Source: Dickeya aquatica | GTDB taxonomy: Bacteria > Pseudomonadota > Gammaproteobacteria > Enterobacterales > Enterobacteriaceae | DNA: 64,000 nt | Direction of reading: 5' to 3' | Assembly: GCF_900095885.1 (NCBI RefSeq) | Contig: NZ_LT615367.1 | Span: forward strand, 2,232,001 to 2,296,000 | Shown here: piece after piece, positions 41,939 through 52,294 of the stretch | Numbering within the stretch: the stretch's first letter is position 1 | Layout of the letters: the number at the start of each line of letters is the position of its first letter | Program-made: the position numbers and the translations under genes | Notes under the pieces: generated by a model | Seen by the model: only the letters and a program-made list of their open reading frames with translations | Told to the model about the DNA's origin: nothing | Database searches by the model: none

Positions 41939-41952
41939 TTGATCCAAATCAA
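41939..41952. promoter_or_regulatory. FNR box upstream of ompW
   Basis: TTGATCCAAATCAA is an exact match to the FNR consensus TTGAT-N4-ATCAA. It stands between ompW (minus strand) and the YkgJ-type gene (plus strand) and could serve either. Confidence 0.75.
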
Positions 41953-42074
41953 AAAGCACCCGAAAAGTGTTTTACATGCTTTGCCAAAAAAATTGCCCTT
42001 CATCGCTATTACGGCGTAAATTTTCTTTTTCTTCGCTGATATAACGCCGATTGAGGCCGGTGGGTAATCAAACC

Positions 42075-42437
42075 ATGAGCCATACCATTAACCCTTGCAT
42101 AACATGTGGCGCGTGCTGCGCGTATTTTCGGGTATCGTTTTACTGGTCAGAAGCGGATGACGGAGTTGGGGCTGTCCCTGTGACACTCACCGAGTCCATC
42201 AGCCCGCACCTGCGATGCATGGCTGGCACCAACACAAAACCTGCACGGTGCTGTGCGCTGAAAGGCGAGATTGGTCAAGCCGTGCACTGTCGGATTTATG
42301 CCAGTCGCCCTTCCCCTTGCCGTGAGTTTTCTCCTTCAGGAGAGAACGGGCAGCGTAACGAGGCGTGTGACCGCGCCCGGGCGGCCTACGGCCTGCCCGC
42401 ACTGACACCGGTGGTTAGCCACGAGCGTGAACGGTAA
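42075..42437 (+). CDS. YkgJ family cysteine cluster protein
   Basis: 120 residues. [19 protein letters not shown] at the start and [14 protein letters not shown] later give the CxxCGxCC...C pattern of the YkgJ/UPF0153 family, thought to bind a zinc or iron-sulfur centre; ten cysteines occur in all. [20 protein letters not shown] is another family block. The ATG 42075 begins [12 protein letters not shown]; the TTG 24 bases upstream is unlikely. Function is not known. It diverges from ompW. Confidence 0.85.
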   Translation: MSHTINPCITCGACCAYFRVSFYWSEADDGVGAVPVTLTESISPHLRCMAGTNTKPARCCALKGEIGQAVHCRIYASRPSPCREFSPSGENGQRNEACDRARAAYGLPALTPVVSHERER

Positions 42438-42564
42438 CCGCAGGAAAAATAACCAGATAATCAGACGTGATGTCAGGGTGCCACGGTGATGCTGAACAGG
42501 TTACAATAGCGGGAGACACTTTCTGTGACCATGCCCTATTGTCAACCTTTGCCAAGGAGTTTTC

Positions 42565-43314
42565 ATGCCTATCACGGCCAGCAGGTTATACCGTGACACC
42601 TTGAATTTTACGCGTAATCAGTTCATTAGCATTTTAATGCTAGCGTTGCTCACCGCGTTGATAACTGTCGTACTCGGGCACTTACTGACTCCCGGATCAG
42701 AACAGTTACAACAATTAAGCAGCAGCCAGATCGATTTATCTTCCATTGATCAACCAAGCCTGAGCGATATCATTCAGCAGCTCTCCCCTGAGCAACAGAT
42801 GATCTTGCTGAAAGCCTCTGCCGCCGGAACACTGGCTACCCTGGTTGGCAATGCCCTGCTAACCGGCGGAGTGTTGATGTTAATCCAGCAGGTATCGGCC
42901 GGTTATCAAACCAGTGCCCTGCGCGCTGTCAGTGCCGCGCTACCGTTCTTACCCCGTCTGTTTATGCTGATTCTGGTCTGTACTCTGCTGATTCAGCTAG
43001 GCATGGTGCTGCTGGTCGTGCCCGGTATTTTGCTGTCAGTGGCACTCAGTCTGTCTCCGGTGATGGCCGTGACTGAACGCGTCGGGATATTTGCCGCCAT
43101 GCGCGCCAGCACCAAACTGGCGTTTGCTCATTTTCGCCAGACGGCTCCGGCTGTGCTGTTGTGGTTGCTGGCAAAAGTGGTGGTATTACTATTACTGGCG
43201 CGGCTGCCGGTGTCACCCACAGTCATGGCCGTGATGCTAAACGGCGTCAGCAACATGTTGTCCGCCCTGTTGCTCGTTTATGTCTTCCGCCTGTATATGC
43301 TGCTTAGACGCTAA
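42565..43314 (+). CDS. yciC: YciC, UPF0259 membrane protein
   Basis: 249 residues (E. coli 247). Six hydrophobic segments, with [25 protein letters not shown] at the start, [35 protein letters not shown] in the middle and [15 protein letters not shown] at the end, all family blocks. AAGGAG is seven bases upstream of the ATG. An inner-membrane protein of unknown function; the yciC-yciB-yciA order matches E. coli, suggesting a shared envelope-related role. Confidence 0.92.
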   Translation: MPITASRLYRDTLNFTRNQFISILMLALLTALITVVLGHLLTPGSEQLQQLSSSQIDLSSIDQPSLSDIIQQLSPEQQMILLKASAAGTLATLVGNALLTGGVLMLIQQVSAGYQTSALRAVSAALPFLPRLFMLILVCTLLIQLGMVLLVVPGILLSVALSLSPVMAVTERVGIFAAMRASTKLAFAHFRQTAPAVLLWLLAKVVVLLLLARLPVSPTVMAVMLNGVSNMLSALLLVYVFRLYMLLRR

Positions 43315-43486
43315 CCGGGTGGGTGGCGGGAGCCGGGTTTTATGGCCCCGCCCTGTGAGGGCGTTGATCGCACTCAACACCGGTCATGTTCTGCAAATTG
43401 TTACGATAAATTGGGAATCTCATCGCGCAAAACGCGATAATCATTCACAGTATGATGGGTTAGCGGGTCAGTGATGGATTGGAATA

Positions 43487-44047
43487 ATGAAACAACTAAT
43501 TGATTTTATACCTCTTATCGTCTTTTTTGTTTGCTACAAACTGTACGACATTTATGTCGCTTCCGGGGCGCTCATCGCCGCCACGGCGGCCGCATTACTG
43601 TTGAGCTGGGTGTTGTATCGAAAAATCGAAAAAATGATGCTGGTCACGTTCTTGATGGTCGCCATATTCGGTACCCTGACGCTGGTGTTTCACAACGATC
43701 AGTTCATCAAATGGAAAGTGACGATTATCTATTCGCTGTTTGCCATTGCATTATTATTCAGTCAGTTTGTTATGAAAAAACCGCTTATCCAACGTATGCT
43801 GGGTAAAGAACTGGTACTGCCGCAAGGGGTATGGGGCAAACTGAATATCGCCTGGGCACTGTTTTTCCTGCTGTGTGGCTGTGCCAATATTTATATTGCA
43901 TTCTGGCTGCCGCAAAGTGTCTGGGTTGATTTTAAAGTTTTCGGCCTTACCGGACTGACACTGGTTTTTACTCTGGTGTGTGGCATCTACATTTACCGTC
44001 ATTTACCGGCTGAGCCGGGAAAAACGGAAAACGAAAGCAAGAAATAA
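43487..44047 (+). CDS. yciB: YciB, septation/envelope protein A
   Basis: 186 residues (E. coli 179). Five membrane segments; the family stretches [42 protein letters not shown] and [25 protein letters not shown] are clear. YciB (also IspZ or intracellular septation protein A) interacts with cell elongation and division proteins in E. coli and affects envelope integrity. It starts 172 bases after yciC. Confidence 0.94.
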   Translation: MKQLIDFIPLIVFFVCYKLYDIYVASGALIAATAAALLLSWVLYRKIEKMMLVTFLMVAIFGTLTLVFHNDQFIKWKVTIIYSLFAIALLFSQFVMKKPLIQRMLGKELVLPQGVWGKLNIAWALFFLLCGCANIYIAFWLPQSVWVDFKVFGLTGLTLVFTLVCGIYIYRHLPAEPGKTENESKK

Positions 44048-44141
44048 GCACCGGTACAACTACGCAAAGCCTGTTCCGACAAGAACACTGCGCAGGAACA
44101 GGCCTGATGACTGACTACCCACAAGTGGATTCGTTGACTTT

Positions 44142-44567
44142 ATGAGCAAACAAGACGCACTGCCTCATGGCGAACTGGTACTGAGAACCCTGGCGATGCC
44201 TGCTGACACTAACGCTAACGGGGATATCTTTGGTGGCTGGCTGATGTCGCAGATGGACATCGGCGGCGCAATTCAGGCGAAAGAAATCGCCGAAGGGCGT
44301 GTGGTGACCGTACGTGTTGACGGTATGACGTTTCTAAAACCGGTGGCGGTTGGTGATGTGGTTTGCTGTTACGCCCGCTGTGTTCGTACCGGACGGAGTT
44401 CGATGACCATTAATGTGGAAGTGTGGGTGAAAAAAGTCTCCACCGATCCTATCGGGCAACGTTATCGGGCCACCGAAGCCTTGTTTACCTATGTAGCGGT
44501 GGATGAGAATGGCAGGCCACGCGATCTGCCTGACGGAAAAGGCCACTTTGCGCCTGAGCCCGCGTGA
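44142..44567 (+). CDS. yciA: Acyl-CoA thioesterase YciA
   Basis: 141 residues (E. coli 132). A hot-dog fold acyl-CoA hydrolase; LRTLAMPADTNANGDIFGGWLMSQMDIGGAI includes the catalytic Asp region, and VVTVRVDGMTFLKPVAVGDVVCCYARCVRTGRSSMTI is conserved. Hydrolyses a range of acyl-CoAs in the cytoplasm. The last 10 residues extend beyond the E. coli protein. A terminator follows immediately. Confidence 0.95.
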   Translation: MSKQDALPHGELVLRTLAMPADTNANGDIFGGWLMSQMDIGGAIQAKEIAEGRVVTVRVDGMTFLKPVAVGDVVCCYARCVRTGRSSMTINVEVWVKKVSTDPIGQRYRATEALFTYVAVDENGRPRDLPDGKGHFAPEPA

Positions 44568-44570
44568 TGA

Positions 44571-44606
44571 AAAACAGGCACCCCAAAAAAGGTGCCTGTT
44601 TTTTTA
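44571..44606. terminator. Terminator between yciA and tonB
   Basis: AACAGGCACC and GGTGCCTGTT form a ten-pair stem followed by seven T residues on the plus strand; the A run on the left also allows use by tonB on the minus strand. Confidence 0.92.
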
Positions 44607-44636
44607 CCGGTATGATGGATGTCAGTGTGGTTAACG

Positions 44637-45389
44637 CTACTCCATCGCCGCACCACCATTAATTCTGAAGATAATCGTTACCACCAGGTCTTTCCCCGGC
44701 TTATTCTCTTCATAACGCCATTTACGCATCGCCTGTCGAATGTCACGTTCAAACATATTTTGTGGCTCTGCCGACAGCACGCGCACATTATCAACGCGCC
44801 CGGAAGAATCGACATCGAACTGTACTTTGACCCGCCCTTCGATGTGTAACGCAAAAGCACGCGCCGGATATTCCGGTTGTACACGACTTAGGGCTTTCGG
44901 CCCTGAGGATTGTACCGGTGCCTGGCTGACGGGCGCGGGCTGAGGGCTGAGGGCCGGGGCTGGCGGTGCAGCAGCCACAGACGGCGACACAGGGGTATCA
45001 GGCGGTGTTTCTCTCACCACTTCCCGTTTTTTCACCGGCTTGGGCTTGGGCTCAGGTTTCGGCTTTGGCTTCGGCTTTGGTGCCGGCTCGGGTAAAGGCA
45101 GTGCAACCGGCTCCGGTAAAGGCGGTGGCTCGGGCTGTACATCAGGCGGTGTAGCGGGTTCCGGCTCTGGCTGTACCGGCGGCGGCGGTGCGGCAACAAT
45201 CGGTGGGGCCACCTCTTGTGGTGCAGCGTTAACCATCATCACCTGAATAGGCTCTGGCATCGGGGGCTGTTTGACTGACGAATCCAGCGAGGCAAAGAGT
45301 AACCCGGCAATCAATGAGCCATGAAACCCCACGGATGCCAGCATAGGCCAGGCATAGCGATGGGGAAGAAAAAATGTTTTCTGCGGCAT
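44637..45389 (-). CDS. tonB: TonB energy transducer
   Basis: 250 residues. The N-terminal membrane anchor (15-34) has the S-x3-H motif (Ser19, His23) needed to contact ExbB/ExbD. A long periplasmic Pro-rich part follows, with Glu-Pro and then Lys-Pro repeats near residues 100-120. The C-terminal domain (about 165-250) holds SRVQPEYPARAFALHIEGRVKVQFDV and MRKWRYE, the parts that meet TonB boxes of outer-membrane receptors. It energises siderophore and vitamin B12 uptake. ATG 45389 gives the family start, though the GAGGA site is about 13 bases away; a GTG seven codons upstream lacks any site. A Fur-like box is upstream. Confidence 0.95.
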   Translation of the reverse strand: MPQKTFFLPHRYAWPMLASVGFHGSLIAGLLFASLDSSVKQPPMPEPIQVMMVNAAPQEVAPPIVAAPPPPVQPEPEPATPPDVQPEPPPLPEPVALPLPEPAPKPKPKPKPEPKPKPVKKREVVRETPPDTPVSPSVAAAPPAPALSPQPAPVSQAPVQSSGPKALSRVQPEYPARAFALHIEGRVKVQFDVDSSGRVDNVRVLSAEPQNMFERDIRQAMRKWRYEENKPGKDLVVTIIFRINGGAAME

Positions 45390-45425
45390 AGTTATATGAT
45401 GTCCTCTCACGGCCCAAGTTTAAAT

Positions 45426-45444
45426 GCAAATGACAATCATATTC
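45426..45444. promoter_or_regulatory. Fur-like box upstream of tonB
   Basis: GCAAATGACAATCATATTC matches the Fur consensus GATAATGATAATCATTATC at 14 of 19 positions. It lies about 40-55 bases upstream of tonB, in keeping with iron control of that gene. Confidence 0.65.
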
Positions 45445-45600
45445 AATAGCAGCCGTTCAATTACACCTATCACCTCATTACCATGCGGTTTTTTCTGTCG
45501 CTGAGTATGCAACAGATTACGTCACGATATGCATCGCGTATCATGATACTCCCACTTTATTTATTGCTGTCGGCAAACGCACGACAGAGCGAGGTTGATG

Positions 45601-45897
45601 ATGTTGTATGTGATTTATGCTACCGATGTCCCTGGCACACTGGAGCAGCGCCTGGCAGCCCGCCCCGCCCACCTTGCCCGGTTACAAAGCCTGCGCGATC
45701 AAGGTCGCCTGCTTACCGCCGGAGCGTTACCCGCAATTGATAGTGAAGACCCAGGCAGCGCCGGGTTTACCGGCTCGGTAGTGATTGCTGAGTTTCCCTC
45801 TCAGCTAGCCGCACAGCACTGGGCGCAAGAAGACCCGTATGTCAGCGCAGGGGTTTACGAGACGGTCAATATCAAACCTTTCCGCAGAGCGTTTTAA
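45601..45897 (+). CDS. yciI: YciI family protein
   Basis: 98 residues, the E. coli length. [29 protein letters not shown] contains the conserved His of the dimeric alpha+beta YciI fold, with TAGALPAID and [10 protein letters not shown] following. Relatives include muconolactone isomerase-like proteins, but YciI itself has no defined activity. GAGG stands six bases before ATG 45601; ATG 45598 is also possible. It diverges from tonB as in E. coli. Confidence 0.93.
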   Translation: MLYVIYATDVPGTLEQRLAARPAHLARLQSLRDQGRLLTAGALPAIDSEDPGSAGFTGSVVIAEFPSQLAAQHWAQEDPYVSAGVYETVNIKPFRRAF

Positions 45898-46024
45898 GCT
45901 AAAAAACGATTATGGCGGTATTTTTAGTTGAAAAAGCCGCCATTCCCTTATTGTTTATCTGAAATATTTTAGTCATTTACTGATGTTATGTTGGCGGCAG
46001 TGTCTTTTCAGAGAGTCTGCCACC

Positions 46025-47785
46025 ATGTCTATACCCGCATCCGCCCTGCCACTATCCACCCCGGCACCTGCCGGTATTTTCGGCAGGTTTCGCCGCTACC
46101 GCCTGAGCTTTCTTTCAGGCTTGTTGTTAATCATCGGTTCCTTTTCCCTGCTCCAGTTATTATCCGTCGCCATGATCTCCTCGGCCATGCATGAGGTACG
46201 TCAAGACAGCGCCGCCAATGAAGCGCTGCAACAACAGCAGGCATTGATGGATCACGCCCGGATGGAGGTGATGAATGCCAGTGACAAGCTAAATCGGGCG
46301 GGCATCTACCTGATGTTTGATAAAGAAACCGGTTCGGTAGGCAGCTGGAATAGCCTGATGTCAGAAGCCGAAACATCACTAAAAAATGCCCAGTCGTATT
46401 ACCAAAAGCTGGAACAGTTTTCCGCCAATGCCCATCATGATGCCACCTTCAACGACCTCAAAAGCAGTTACCAGCAGTTGTATACCGGGTTGCTCGAACT
46501 GGCAGACGGCATAAAAAAAACCAATCAGATTGATATTTTCTTTGCTGTCCCCATTCAAGCCTATCAGACACAATTTACCCAAAAATATGCCCGGTACTTG
46601 CAGGAAAACGACACCCAGCAAAAGCAGCACGCCCAACAGTTGCTGAATAATCTGGATGCCACACACACCTTGTTTATCGTGGTATTGGGGCTGTTACTGG
46701 CAATTTCACTGCTGGTCTGGATGGGGGTTAACAAAGTGATTATCCACCCGCTCAAGCGTATTACCGCACACCTGAGCCTGATTGCCGGTGGTGATTTATC
46801 ACATCACATCGATGTGGAAAAGCGGGCTACCCGCGAAATCAGCGTGTTAAACGACAGCGTGATGCAAATGCAAAGCGGACTGGTAAGGTTAATTCTTCAG
46901 GTGCGTCAGGGTATGGAAACCATGATGCAACAAGTCAGCCATGTTGCCGCGGACAACCACCAGCTTTCTGAGCAGGCACATCATCAATCTGAAGAGTTGA
47001 AAATAGCCACTGACCATATTGTGCAATTGAGCGAGCACCTTGAGCGCAATACGCGCTACACCCAACAAGCCAGCCATCATGCCCAAGAAACCAGTCACAT
47101 TGCCGAGCAGGGTGAAAGCATGATGAATGACGTCAGGCTGGCCATGCAAAATATCTCCGGGCGCAGTCGTGAAATGACAGAAGTCATCTCGCTTATCGAA
47201 AACGTCGCCTTCCAGACGCATATTCTCTCGCTCAATGCCGCTATCGAGGCCGCACGCGCAGGCGAAATGGGTAAAGGCTTCTCGGTGGTGGCCCGTGAGG
47301 TAGGCGTTCTGGCATCACAAAGCAGCCACTCGGCACAGAACATCAATGGCCTTATCCGGGAATCGGACAACAGCGTGGCAACCGGAGCCAAACGGGTCAA
47401 CAGCCTGAATGAAAGCCTACAGGAAATCATTCAGGCAGCGAGGGAGACGAGCACGTTTCTTAATGAAATTAATGAAATATCACATCATCAAACCCAAAGT
47501 ATTCATGAAGTGACTCATCGCATCAGTTCCCTTAATGACACCGTGAAACAAAACGCCACACAGGTGGCCACCTCCGCCACCACCTGTGAGCAAATGCTGC
47601 AACAGGCAGAACAACTTAACCAATCAGTTACGCTGTTTCGTCTGCCCGCTACGCAAGAGGAGCCTGCACAGGCTGTCAGCGACTCGGCCTCGATAGCTAA
47701 TACGGGAATGGCTATCAAAGCCGCAGCCTCAATACGCCCAGGCACGGTCAGCAACCTGCCCGCGATGATTGCGCCCGCCGGTTGA
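46025..47785 (+). CDS. Methyl-accepting chemotaxis protein
   Basis: 586 residues. TM1 at about 27-50, a periplasmic four-helix-bundle type sensor domain (about 50-213, with repeated DHARMEVMNASDKLNRAG-like helices), TM2 at about 215-237, a HAMP domain (about 238-290, NKVIIHPLKRITAHLSLIAGGDLSHHI) and a long cytoplasmic coiled coil. The signalling hairpin tip near residues 390-430 reads NVAFQTHILSLNAAIEAARAGEMGKGF, with His for the usual Asn and Met for Gln. There is no NWETF-like pentapeptide for CheR at the C-terminus. Ligand unknown. In E. coli the potassium channel gene kch occupies this place, so this is a lineage-specific gene. Confidence 0.92.
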   Translation: MSIPASALPLSTPAPAGIFGRFRRYRLSFLSGLLLIIGSFSLLQLLSVAMISSAMHEVRQDSAANEALQQQQALMDHARMEVMNASDKLNRAGIYLMFDKETGSVGSWNSLMSEAETSLKNAQSYYQKLEQFSANAHHDATFNDLKSSYQQLYTGLLELADGIKKTNQIDIFFAVPIQAYQTQFTQKYARYLQENDTQQKQHAQQLLNNLDATHTLFIVVLGLLLAISLLVWMGVNKVIIHPLKRITAHLSLIAGGDLSHHIDVEKRATREISVLNDSVMQMQSGLVRLILQVRQGMETMMQQVSHVAADNHQLSEQAHHQSEELKIATDHIVQLSEHLERNTRYTQQASHHAQETSHIAEQGESMMNDVRLAMQNISGRSREMTEVISLIENVAFQTHILSLNAAIEAARAGEMGKGFSVVAREVGVLASQSSHSAQNINGLIRESDNSVATGAKRVNSLNESLQEIIQAARETSTFLNEINEISHHQTQSIHEVTHRISSLNDTVKQNATQVATSATTCEQMLQQAEQLNQSVTLFRLPATQEEPAQAVSDSASIANTGMAIKAAASIRPGTVSNLPAMIAPAG

Positions 47786-47789
47786 GCAC

Positions 47790-47821
47790 AAAAAAGCCCA
47801 ACGATGCTAACACCGTTGGGC
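47790..47821 (-). terminator. Terminator after yciY
   Basis: GCCCAACG and CGTTGGGC form a stem; on the minus strand it is followed by TTTTTTG. It ends yciY and, less efficiently, may stop the chemoreceptor transcript coming from the left. Confidence 0.8.
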
Positions 47822-47841
47822 GGGTTCCGGGCGAATAACAC

Positions 47842-48018
47842 TCACCACTCGTAAGCGACCGCGTATAGCAAAGCGCGGCGCTGCTGTTTCTGGTGTAAGT
47901 AACGAACACGATGAATGTGGCGATAACCACGCGACTGGGCTTCAAGCCAGCGCGCGCGACGCCGTTGTGTCTGGCGTTGCATTCGCCAGCGGCTGACTTC
48001 ATTGCGGCTGCGTTTCAT
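47842..48018 (-). CDS. yciY: YciY family small basic protein
   Basis: 58 residues (E. coli YciY 57): MKRSRNEVSRWRMQRQTQRR then SRWLEAQSR-like RARWLEAQSRGYRHIHRVRYL and a hydrophobic end. Over a quarter of the residues are Arg or Lys. Start ATG 48018 fits the family and has GGAG just upstream; a longer frame exists but is not family-like. Function is not known. Location between the yciI region and clsA is the same as in E. coli. Confidence 0.85.
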   Translation of the reverse strand: MKRSRNEVSRWRMQRQTQRRRARWLEAQSRGYRHIHRVRYLHQKQQRRALLYAVAYEW

Positions 48019-48352
48019 AACTCCGACTCTTATCATCAACGAAAGTAAACCTGCCACAGCCTCATTGCGGTTGTCACGCATCAGTAACACATTAACGCGC
48101 AGACAACCTGACAACAGGCGCAAGCAAAAACGCCCCTATTATATTCCCTTACCCCTGTGCGCCAAGCGCCTTATGCGGATTTCCTCCCCCTTTCGGGGTA
48201 TTACCCGCTATAGTATCCAAAATCAATGAATTCAGACATAAAGCGTTTCCCCGGCAACAAACGCCTCATACACTGGTGAAGCGAAACGACTGACAAAGTG
48301 AAACGGTGTTACAAAACACAACCTTATCTGCGGGTTACTGTACAATTTTGTT
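48019..48352. other. Intergenic region between yciY and clsA
   Basis: Divergent promoter region of 334 bases. It contains no convincing gene. A TACAAT at 48341-48346 sits almost at the clsA start codon, so it is probably not the active -10 box. Confidence 0.4.
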
Positions 48353-49813
48353 ATGACAGCCTTTTATACCCTACTGAGTGGATTACTGGTTTTTAGCTAC
48401 TGGCTGCTGGTCGCCAGTATTACACTGCGTATCCTGATGAAGCGACGGGCGGTGCCTTCAGCTATGGCATGGCTACTGGTTATCTACATTCTGCCTCTGG
48501 TCGGTATCGTCGCTTACTTATTATTTGGTGAATTGCACCTCGGTAACCAGCGTGCAGAGCGGGCACGAAAAATGTGGCCGGTGACGGCGCAATGGTTACG
48601 CGAATTAACCCAATACCGGCGTATTTTCGCTACCGAAAACAGCGAAGTTGCGCGTTCATTATTTCAGCTCTGTGAGCATCGCCAGGGCATCAGCGGTATC
48701 AAAGGCAACCAATTACAGTTGCTCACCTCATGTGAAGATACCCTCAAAGCGCTGGTACGGGACATTGAGCTGGCACGCAACAATATCGAGATGGTGTTTT
48801 ATATCTGGCAGGCAGGCGGGCTGGTTGACCAGGTGATGGCTGCGCTGCTGGCTGCCGCCCGTCGAGGGGTAAAATGCAGAATTTTGCTCGATTCTGCCGG
48901 GAGTGTGCAATTCTTTCACAGCACTTATCCACACCTGATGCGCGAGGCCGGGATCAGCGTTGTTGAAGCCTTGCAGGTTAACCTGTTAAGGGCGTTTTTG
49001 CGCCGTATGGACCTGCGCCAGCACCGTAAAATGGTGCTGATTGACAACCGGATCGCCTATACCGGCAGCATGAACATGGTCGACCCGCGTTATTTTAAGC
49101 AAAGCTCCGGTGTTGGCCAATGGATTGACCTGATGGTGCGCATTGAAGGCCCGGTCAGTACCACGATGGGGATTGTGTATAGTCAGGATTGGGAAATGGA
49201 AACCGGCCAGCGCCTGCCGCCGCCGCCGCCGGATGTCAATATTATGCCCTTTGAGCAAGAGCTCGGGCACACGGTTCAAGTGATAGCCTCCGGTCCGGGT
49301 TATCCTGAAGAGATGATCCACCAGGCGCTGTTAACCGCGGTTTACTCCGCTCGTCAGCAGTTAATCATGACCACCCCCTATTTTGTGCCCAGCGACGATC
49401 TGCTACATGCCATCTGCACCGCGGCCCAGCGCGGTGTAGATGTCAGCATCATCGTGCCGTACAAAAATGACTCGGTGATGGTCGGTTGGGCCTGCAAAGC
49501 CTTTTTCAGCGAGCTACTGGCCGCGGGTGTCAATATTTACCTGTTTGAAGGCGGGTTGCTGCATACCAAGAGTGTACTGGTTGACGGGCAACTCAGCCTG
49601 GTCGGAACCGTGAATCTGGATATACGCAGCCTGTGGCTGAACTTCGAAATTACGCTGGCAATTGACGACGACGGTTTTGGCGGTGATTTAGCCTGTGTAC
49701 AGGAAGACTACATCTCACGCTCGCGGCTGCTCAACGCCAGCGACTGGCTCACCCGTCCTTACTGGCAGCGAATCGTTGAGCGCCTGTTTTACTTTTTCAG
49801 CCCGTTACTGTAA
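48353..49813 (+). CDS. clsA: Cardiolipin synthase A
   Basis: 486 residues, the E. coli length. Joins two phosphatidylglycerol molecules into cardiolipin at the inner membrane. Two N-terminal membrane helices (5-28 and 38-58) precede two phospholipase D domains, each with an HKD motif: HRKMVLIDN at His224 and HTKSVLVDG at His404. [16 protein letters not shown] and [16 protein letters not shown] follow the two motifs. Single gene followed by yciU. Confidence 0.97.
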   Translation: MTAFYTLLSGLLVFSYWLLVASITLRILMKRRAVPSAMAWLLVIYILPLVGIVAYLLFGELHLGNQRAERARKMWPVTAQWLRELTQYRRIFATENSEVARSLFQLCEHRQGISGIKGNQLQLLTSCEDTLKALVRDIELARNNIEMVFYIWQAGGLVDQVMAALLAAARRGVKCRILLDSAGSVQFFHSTYPHLMREAGISVVEALQVNLLRAFLRRMDLRQHRKMVLIDNRIAYTGSMNMVDPRYFKQSSGVGQWIDLMVRIEGPVSTTMGIVYSQDWEMETGQRLPPPPPDVNIMPFEQELGHTVQVIASGPGYPEEMIHQALLTAVYSARQQLIMTTPYFVPSDDLLHAICTAAQRGVDVSIIVPYKNDSVMVGWACKAFFSELLAAGVNIYLFEGGLLHTKSVLVDGQLSLVGTVNLDIRSLWLNFEITLAIDDDGFGGDLACVQEDYISRSRLLNASDWLTRPYWQRIVERLFYFFSPLL

Positions 49814-49866
49814 TCACATCACCCTTCATGTTCTAATACACCATTATGTATTAACGGGAATGTGGT

Positions 49867-50190
49867 ATGGATTTAAATAATCGCCTGACAGAAGATGAAA
49901 CGCTGGAACAGGCTTATGATATTTTTCTGGAGCTGGCACCGGACAATCTCGACCCGGCTGATATTCTGCTGTTTAACCTGCAATTTGAAGAGCGTGGCGG
50001 TGCAGAGTTATACGACCCGGCTCCAGACTGGCAGGAGCATGTTGATGCTGACCTGAATCCAGACTTTTTCGCCGAAGTGGTGATTGGCCTCGCGGAACAA
50101 GATGGTGAAGAAATTAATGATATCTTCGCCCGCATTCTGATTTGCCGGGAGAAAGACCACAAACAGTGCCACATTTTGTGGAAAGAGTAA
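49867..50190 (+). CDS. yciU: Acidic YciU (HI1450 / DUF440) protein, DNA mimic-like
   Basis: 107 residues (E. coli 109). Very acidic, with about 27 Asp/Glu. [49 protein letters not shown] and [16 protein letters not shown] are nearly the same as in E. coli. The HI1450 family has been proposed to mimic double-stranded DNA and to bind HU, but the role is unproven. It starts 53 bases after clsA and is probably co-transcribed. Confidence 0.93.
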   Translation: MDLNNRLTEDETLEQAYDIFLELAPDNLDPADILLFNLQFEERGGAELYDPAPDWQEHVDADLNPDFFAEVVIGLAEQDGEEINDIFARILICREKDHKQCHILWKE

Positions 50191-50252
50191 TCGTTGCGGA
50201 AAGGGTAATCGCAGGCTGAGAGTGAGCGCGAAAAACGCACTCACTCTTACTT

Positions 50253-50280
50253 GAAACGCCCCATTCGGGGCGTTTTTTAT
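50253..50280. terminator. Terminator between yciU and oppF
   Basis: AAACGCCCC and GGGGCGTTT pair across a short loop and are followed by six T residues on the plus strand; oppF converges on it. Confidence 0.9.
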
Positions 50281-50287
50281 GCCCGTG

Positions 50288-51292
50288 TTATGGCAGCGGA
50301 TCAACTTTCAGGCAAGAGACGGCATGGCGGAAACTGCCTTCTAGCACCGGGCGGGTTTTGGCGCATTCAGGCCCCACCACCGGACAACGGGTACAAAACA
50401 CACAGCCTACCGGCGGATTGATAGGCGAAGGAAGATCGCCTTCCAGCAGTTGGATTTGCTTATTACGTTCTTTATCCGGGTCAGGGATTGGTACGGCCGA
50501 CATCAACGCGCGCGTATAAGGATGCTGCGGGTTATGGTAAAGCTCATCATAAGTGCCAAGTTCTACCGCATGGCCCAGATACATTACCAGCACCCGATCG
50601 GAGATGTGTTTCACCACGGACAAGTCGTGGGCGATAAAAATCAGCGACAGCCCCATTTCGCGCTGCAATTGCTGCAACAGGTTAACCACCTGAGCCTGAA
50701 TCGACACATCCAGTGCGGAAACCGGTTCATCACAGATTATCAACTTCGGCTCCAGAATCAGCGCACGGGCGATACCGATTCGCTGACACTGCCCGCCTGA
50801 AAACTCATGGGGATAACGGTTGATAAGGTTAGGCAACAGGCCCACTTTCATCATCATCGCTTTAACGCGGTCTTTCACTTCCTGACGCGACATCTGCGGC
50901 TGATACGTCTTAAGCGGCTCAGCAATAATTTCACCGATAGTCATACGCGGGTTAAGCGAAGCGAGTGGATCCTGGAAAATCATCTGGATATCGCTGCGCA
51001 CTTCACGCCACTGCGTATCGCTCAAGCCAAGCAGGTCTTTGCCCAGCCAGCTAATACGCCCGCTGCTGGCTTTTACCAGCCCGATAATGGCACGAGCCAG
51101 CGTGGATTTACCACAACCAGACTCCCCCACTACCCCCAGTGTTTCGCCTTCATATAGCCTCAGCGTGACACCATCAACCGCCTTGAGCTTCTTGGCGGGC
51201 TGCCAGAACCACTGCTTGTCATCACGAATATCGAAGTGGACTTTGAGTTCGTCCACCTCCAGCAACACTTTTTTGTTTTCCAGCTCACTCAT
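50288..51292 (-). CDS. oppF: Oligopeptide ABC transporter ATPase OppF
   Basis: 334 residues, the E. coli length. Walker [10 protein letters not shown] at about 66-74, signature [15 protein letters not shown], Walker [13 protein letters not shown], and a C-terminal Cys cluster ([14 protein letters not shown]) that binds Fe4S4 or zinc in such ATPases. It forms a heterodimer with OppD to power peptide import. Start ATG 51292 overlaps the oppD stop (ATGA). Last gene of the opp operon. Confidence 0.96.
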   Translation of the reverse strand: MSELENKKVLLEVDELKVHFDIRDDKQWFWQPAKKLKAVDGVTLRLYEGETLGVVGESGCGKSTLARAIIGLVKASSGRISWLGKDLLGLSDTQWREVRSDIQMIFQDPLASLNPRMTIGEIIAEPLKTYQPQMSRQEVKDRVKAMMMKVGLLPNLINRYPHEFSGGQCQRIGIARALILEPKLIICDEPVSALDVSIQAQVVNLLQQLQREMGLSLIFIAHDLSVVKHISDRVLVMYLGHAVELGTYDELYHNPQHPYTRALMSAVPIPDPDKERNKQIQLLEGDLPSPINPPVGCVFCTRCPVVGPECAKTRPVLEGSFRHAVSCLKVDPLP

Positions 51293-52278
51293 ACTAATTC
51301 CCCCACGCTTCGGAAACAAGCTCGCAAACGCCCTTCGCCAAACGGCGTCAGTTCAGGTGACTGTTGGCAGATATCCTGGGCATAAGGGCAACGCGGCTGG
51401 AAGGGGCACCCTTTCGGCAAGCGCAGCAAGTTAGGTGGATTACCGGCAATGGTGGCCAGCGCCTCGTTCTCTTCATCCAGACGGGGAACCGCTTTTAACA
51501 GGCCGATAGAGTAAGGATGGGTCGGCTCATAGAAAATCTCGCGCGCACTGCCATACTCCATGGTGCGCCCGGCATACATGACCAGCACTTTGTCACAAAT
51601 ACCGGCCACTACACCCAAATCGTGGGTGATCATGATAATTGCGGTATTGAACTCACGCTTAAGCTCATTGAGCAACGTCATTATCTGGGCTTGTACCGTC
51701 ACATCCAGCGCGGTTGTGGGTTCATCGGCAATCAGCAACTTAGGGCGGCACAACAGCGCCATCGCAATCATGACACGCTGGCGCATACCACCAGAAAATT
51801 CATGAGGAAACATGCGCATACGTTTTCTGGCTTCCGGCATTTTGACCGCATCAAGCATCCGCACAGACTCTTCAAACGCCTCGCTTTTACCCAGCTTTTT
51901 ATGCAGCATCAGCACTTCCATCAGCTGCTCACCCACCCGCATGTACGGGTTAAGTGAGGTCATCGGGTCCTGGAAGATCATGGCAATCTCTTCTGCCCGC
52001 AAGCGGTTAAGCTCACGCTCCGGCAGGTTGAGAATCTCCCGGCCATTAAAACGGGCTGACCCACCAATACGACCGTTTGAAGCGAGCAACCCCATCAAGG
52101 CAAATGCCGTCTGAGATTTACCAGAGCCAGACTCACCAACAATTCCCAGCGTTTCACCGGCATTGAGCGAGAAGTTAAGGTCATTAACGGCGGTGACATC
52201 ACCATCCGGTGTAGCGAAAGTGACGCGCAAATCTTTAACACCGAGCAGCGCTTCGCGATTTTGTGACGAATTCATCAT
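51289..52278 (-). CDS. oppD: Oligopeptide ABC transporter ATPase OppD
   Basis: 329 residues (E. coli 337, with a shorter N-terminus here). Walker A GESGSGKS, signature [15 protein letters not shown], Walker [13 protein letters not shown] and the C-terminal [14 protein letters not shown] cluster. I set the start at the ATG 52278 because AAGGAGG lies about 11 bases upstream and the following residues fit; a long frame reaching 52476 lies over oppC and is spurious. It is preceded by oppC with a 16-base gap. Confidence 0.95.
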   Translation of the reverse strand: MMNSSQNREALLGVKDLRVTFATPDGDVTAVNDLNFSLNAGETLGIVGESGSGKSQTAFALMGLLASNGRIGGSARFNGREILNLPERELNRLRAEEIAMIFQDPMTSLNPYMRVGEQLMEVLMLHKKLGKSEAFEESVRMLDAVKMPEARKRMRMFPHEFSGGMRQRVMIAMALLCRPKLLIADEPTTALDVTVQAQIMTLLNELKREFNTAIIMITHDLGVVAGICDKVLVMYAGRTMEYGSAREIFYEPTHPYSIGLLKAVPRLDEENEALATIAGNPPNLLRLPKGCPFQPRCPYAQDICQQSPELTPFGEGRLRACFRSVGELV

Positions 52279-52294
52279 GGTATGAAGCGCCTCC

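Noticed and set aside
44069..44103. Hairpin between yciB and yciA (GCCTGTTCC with GGAACAGGC)
   Set aside because: The loop is 17 bases and there is no T run, so it is too weak to call a terminator or regulatory element.
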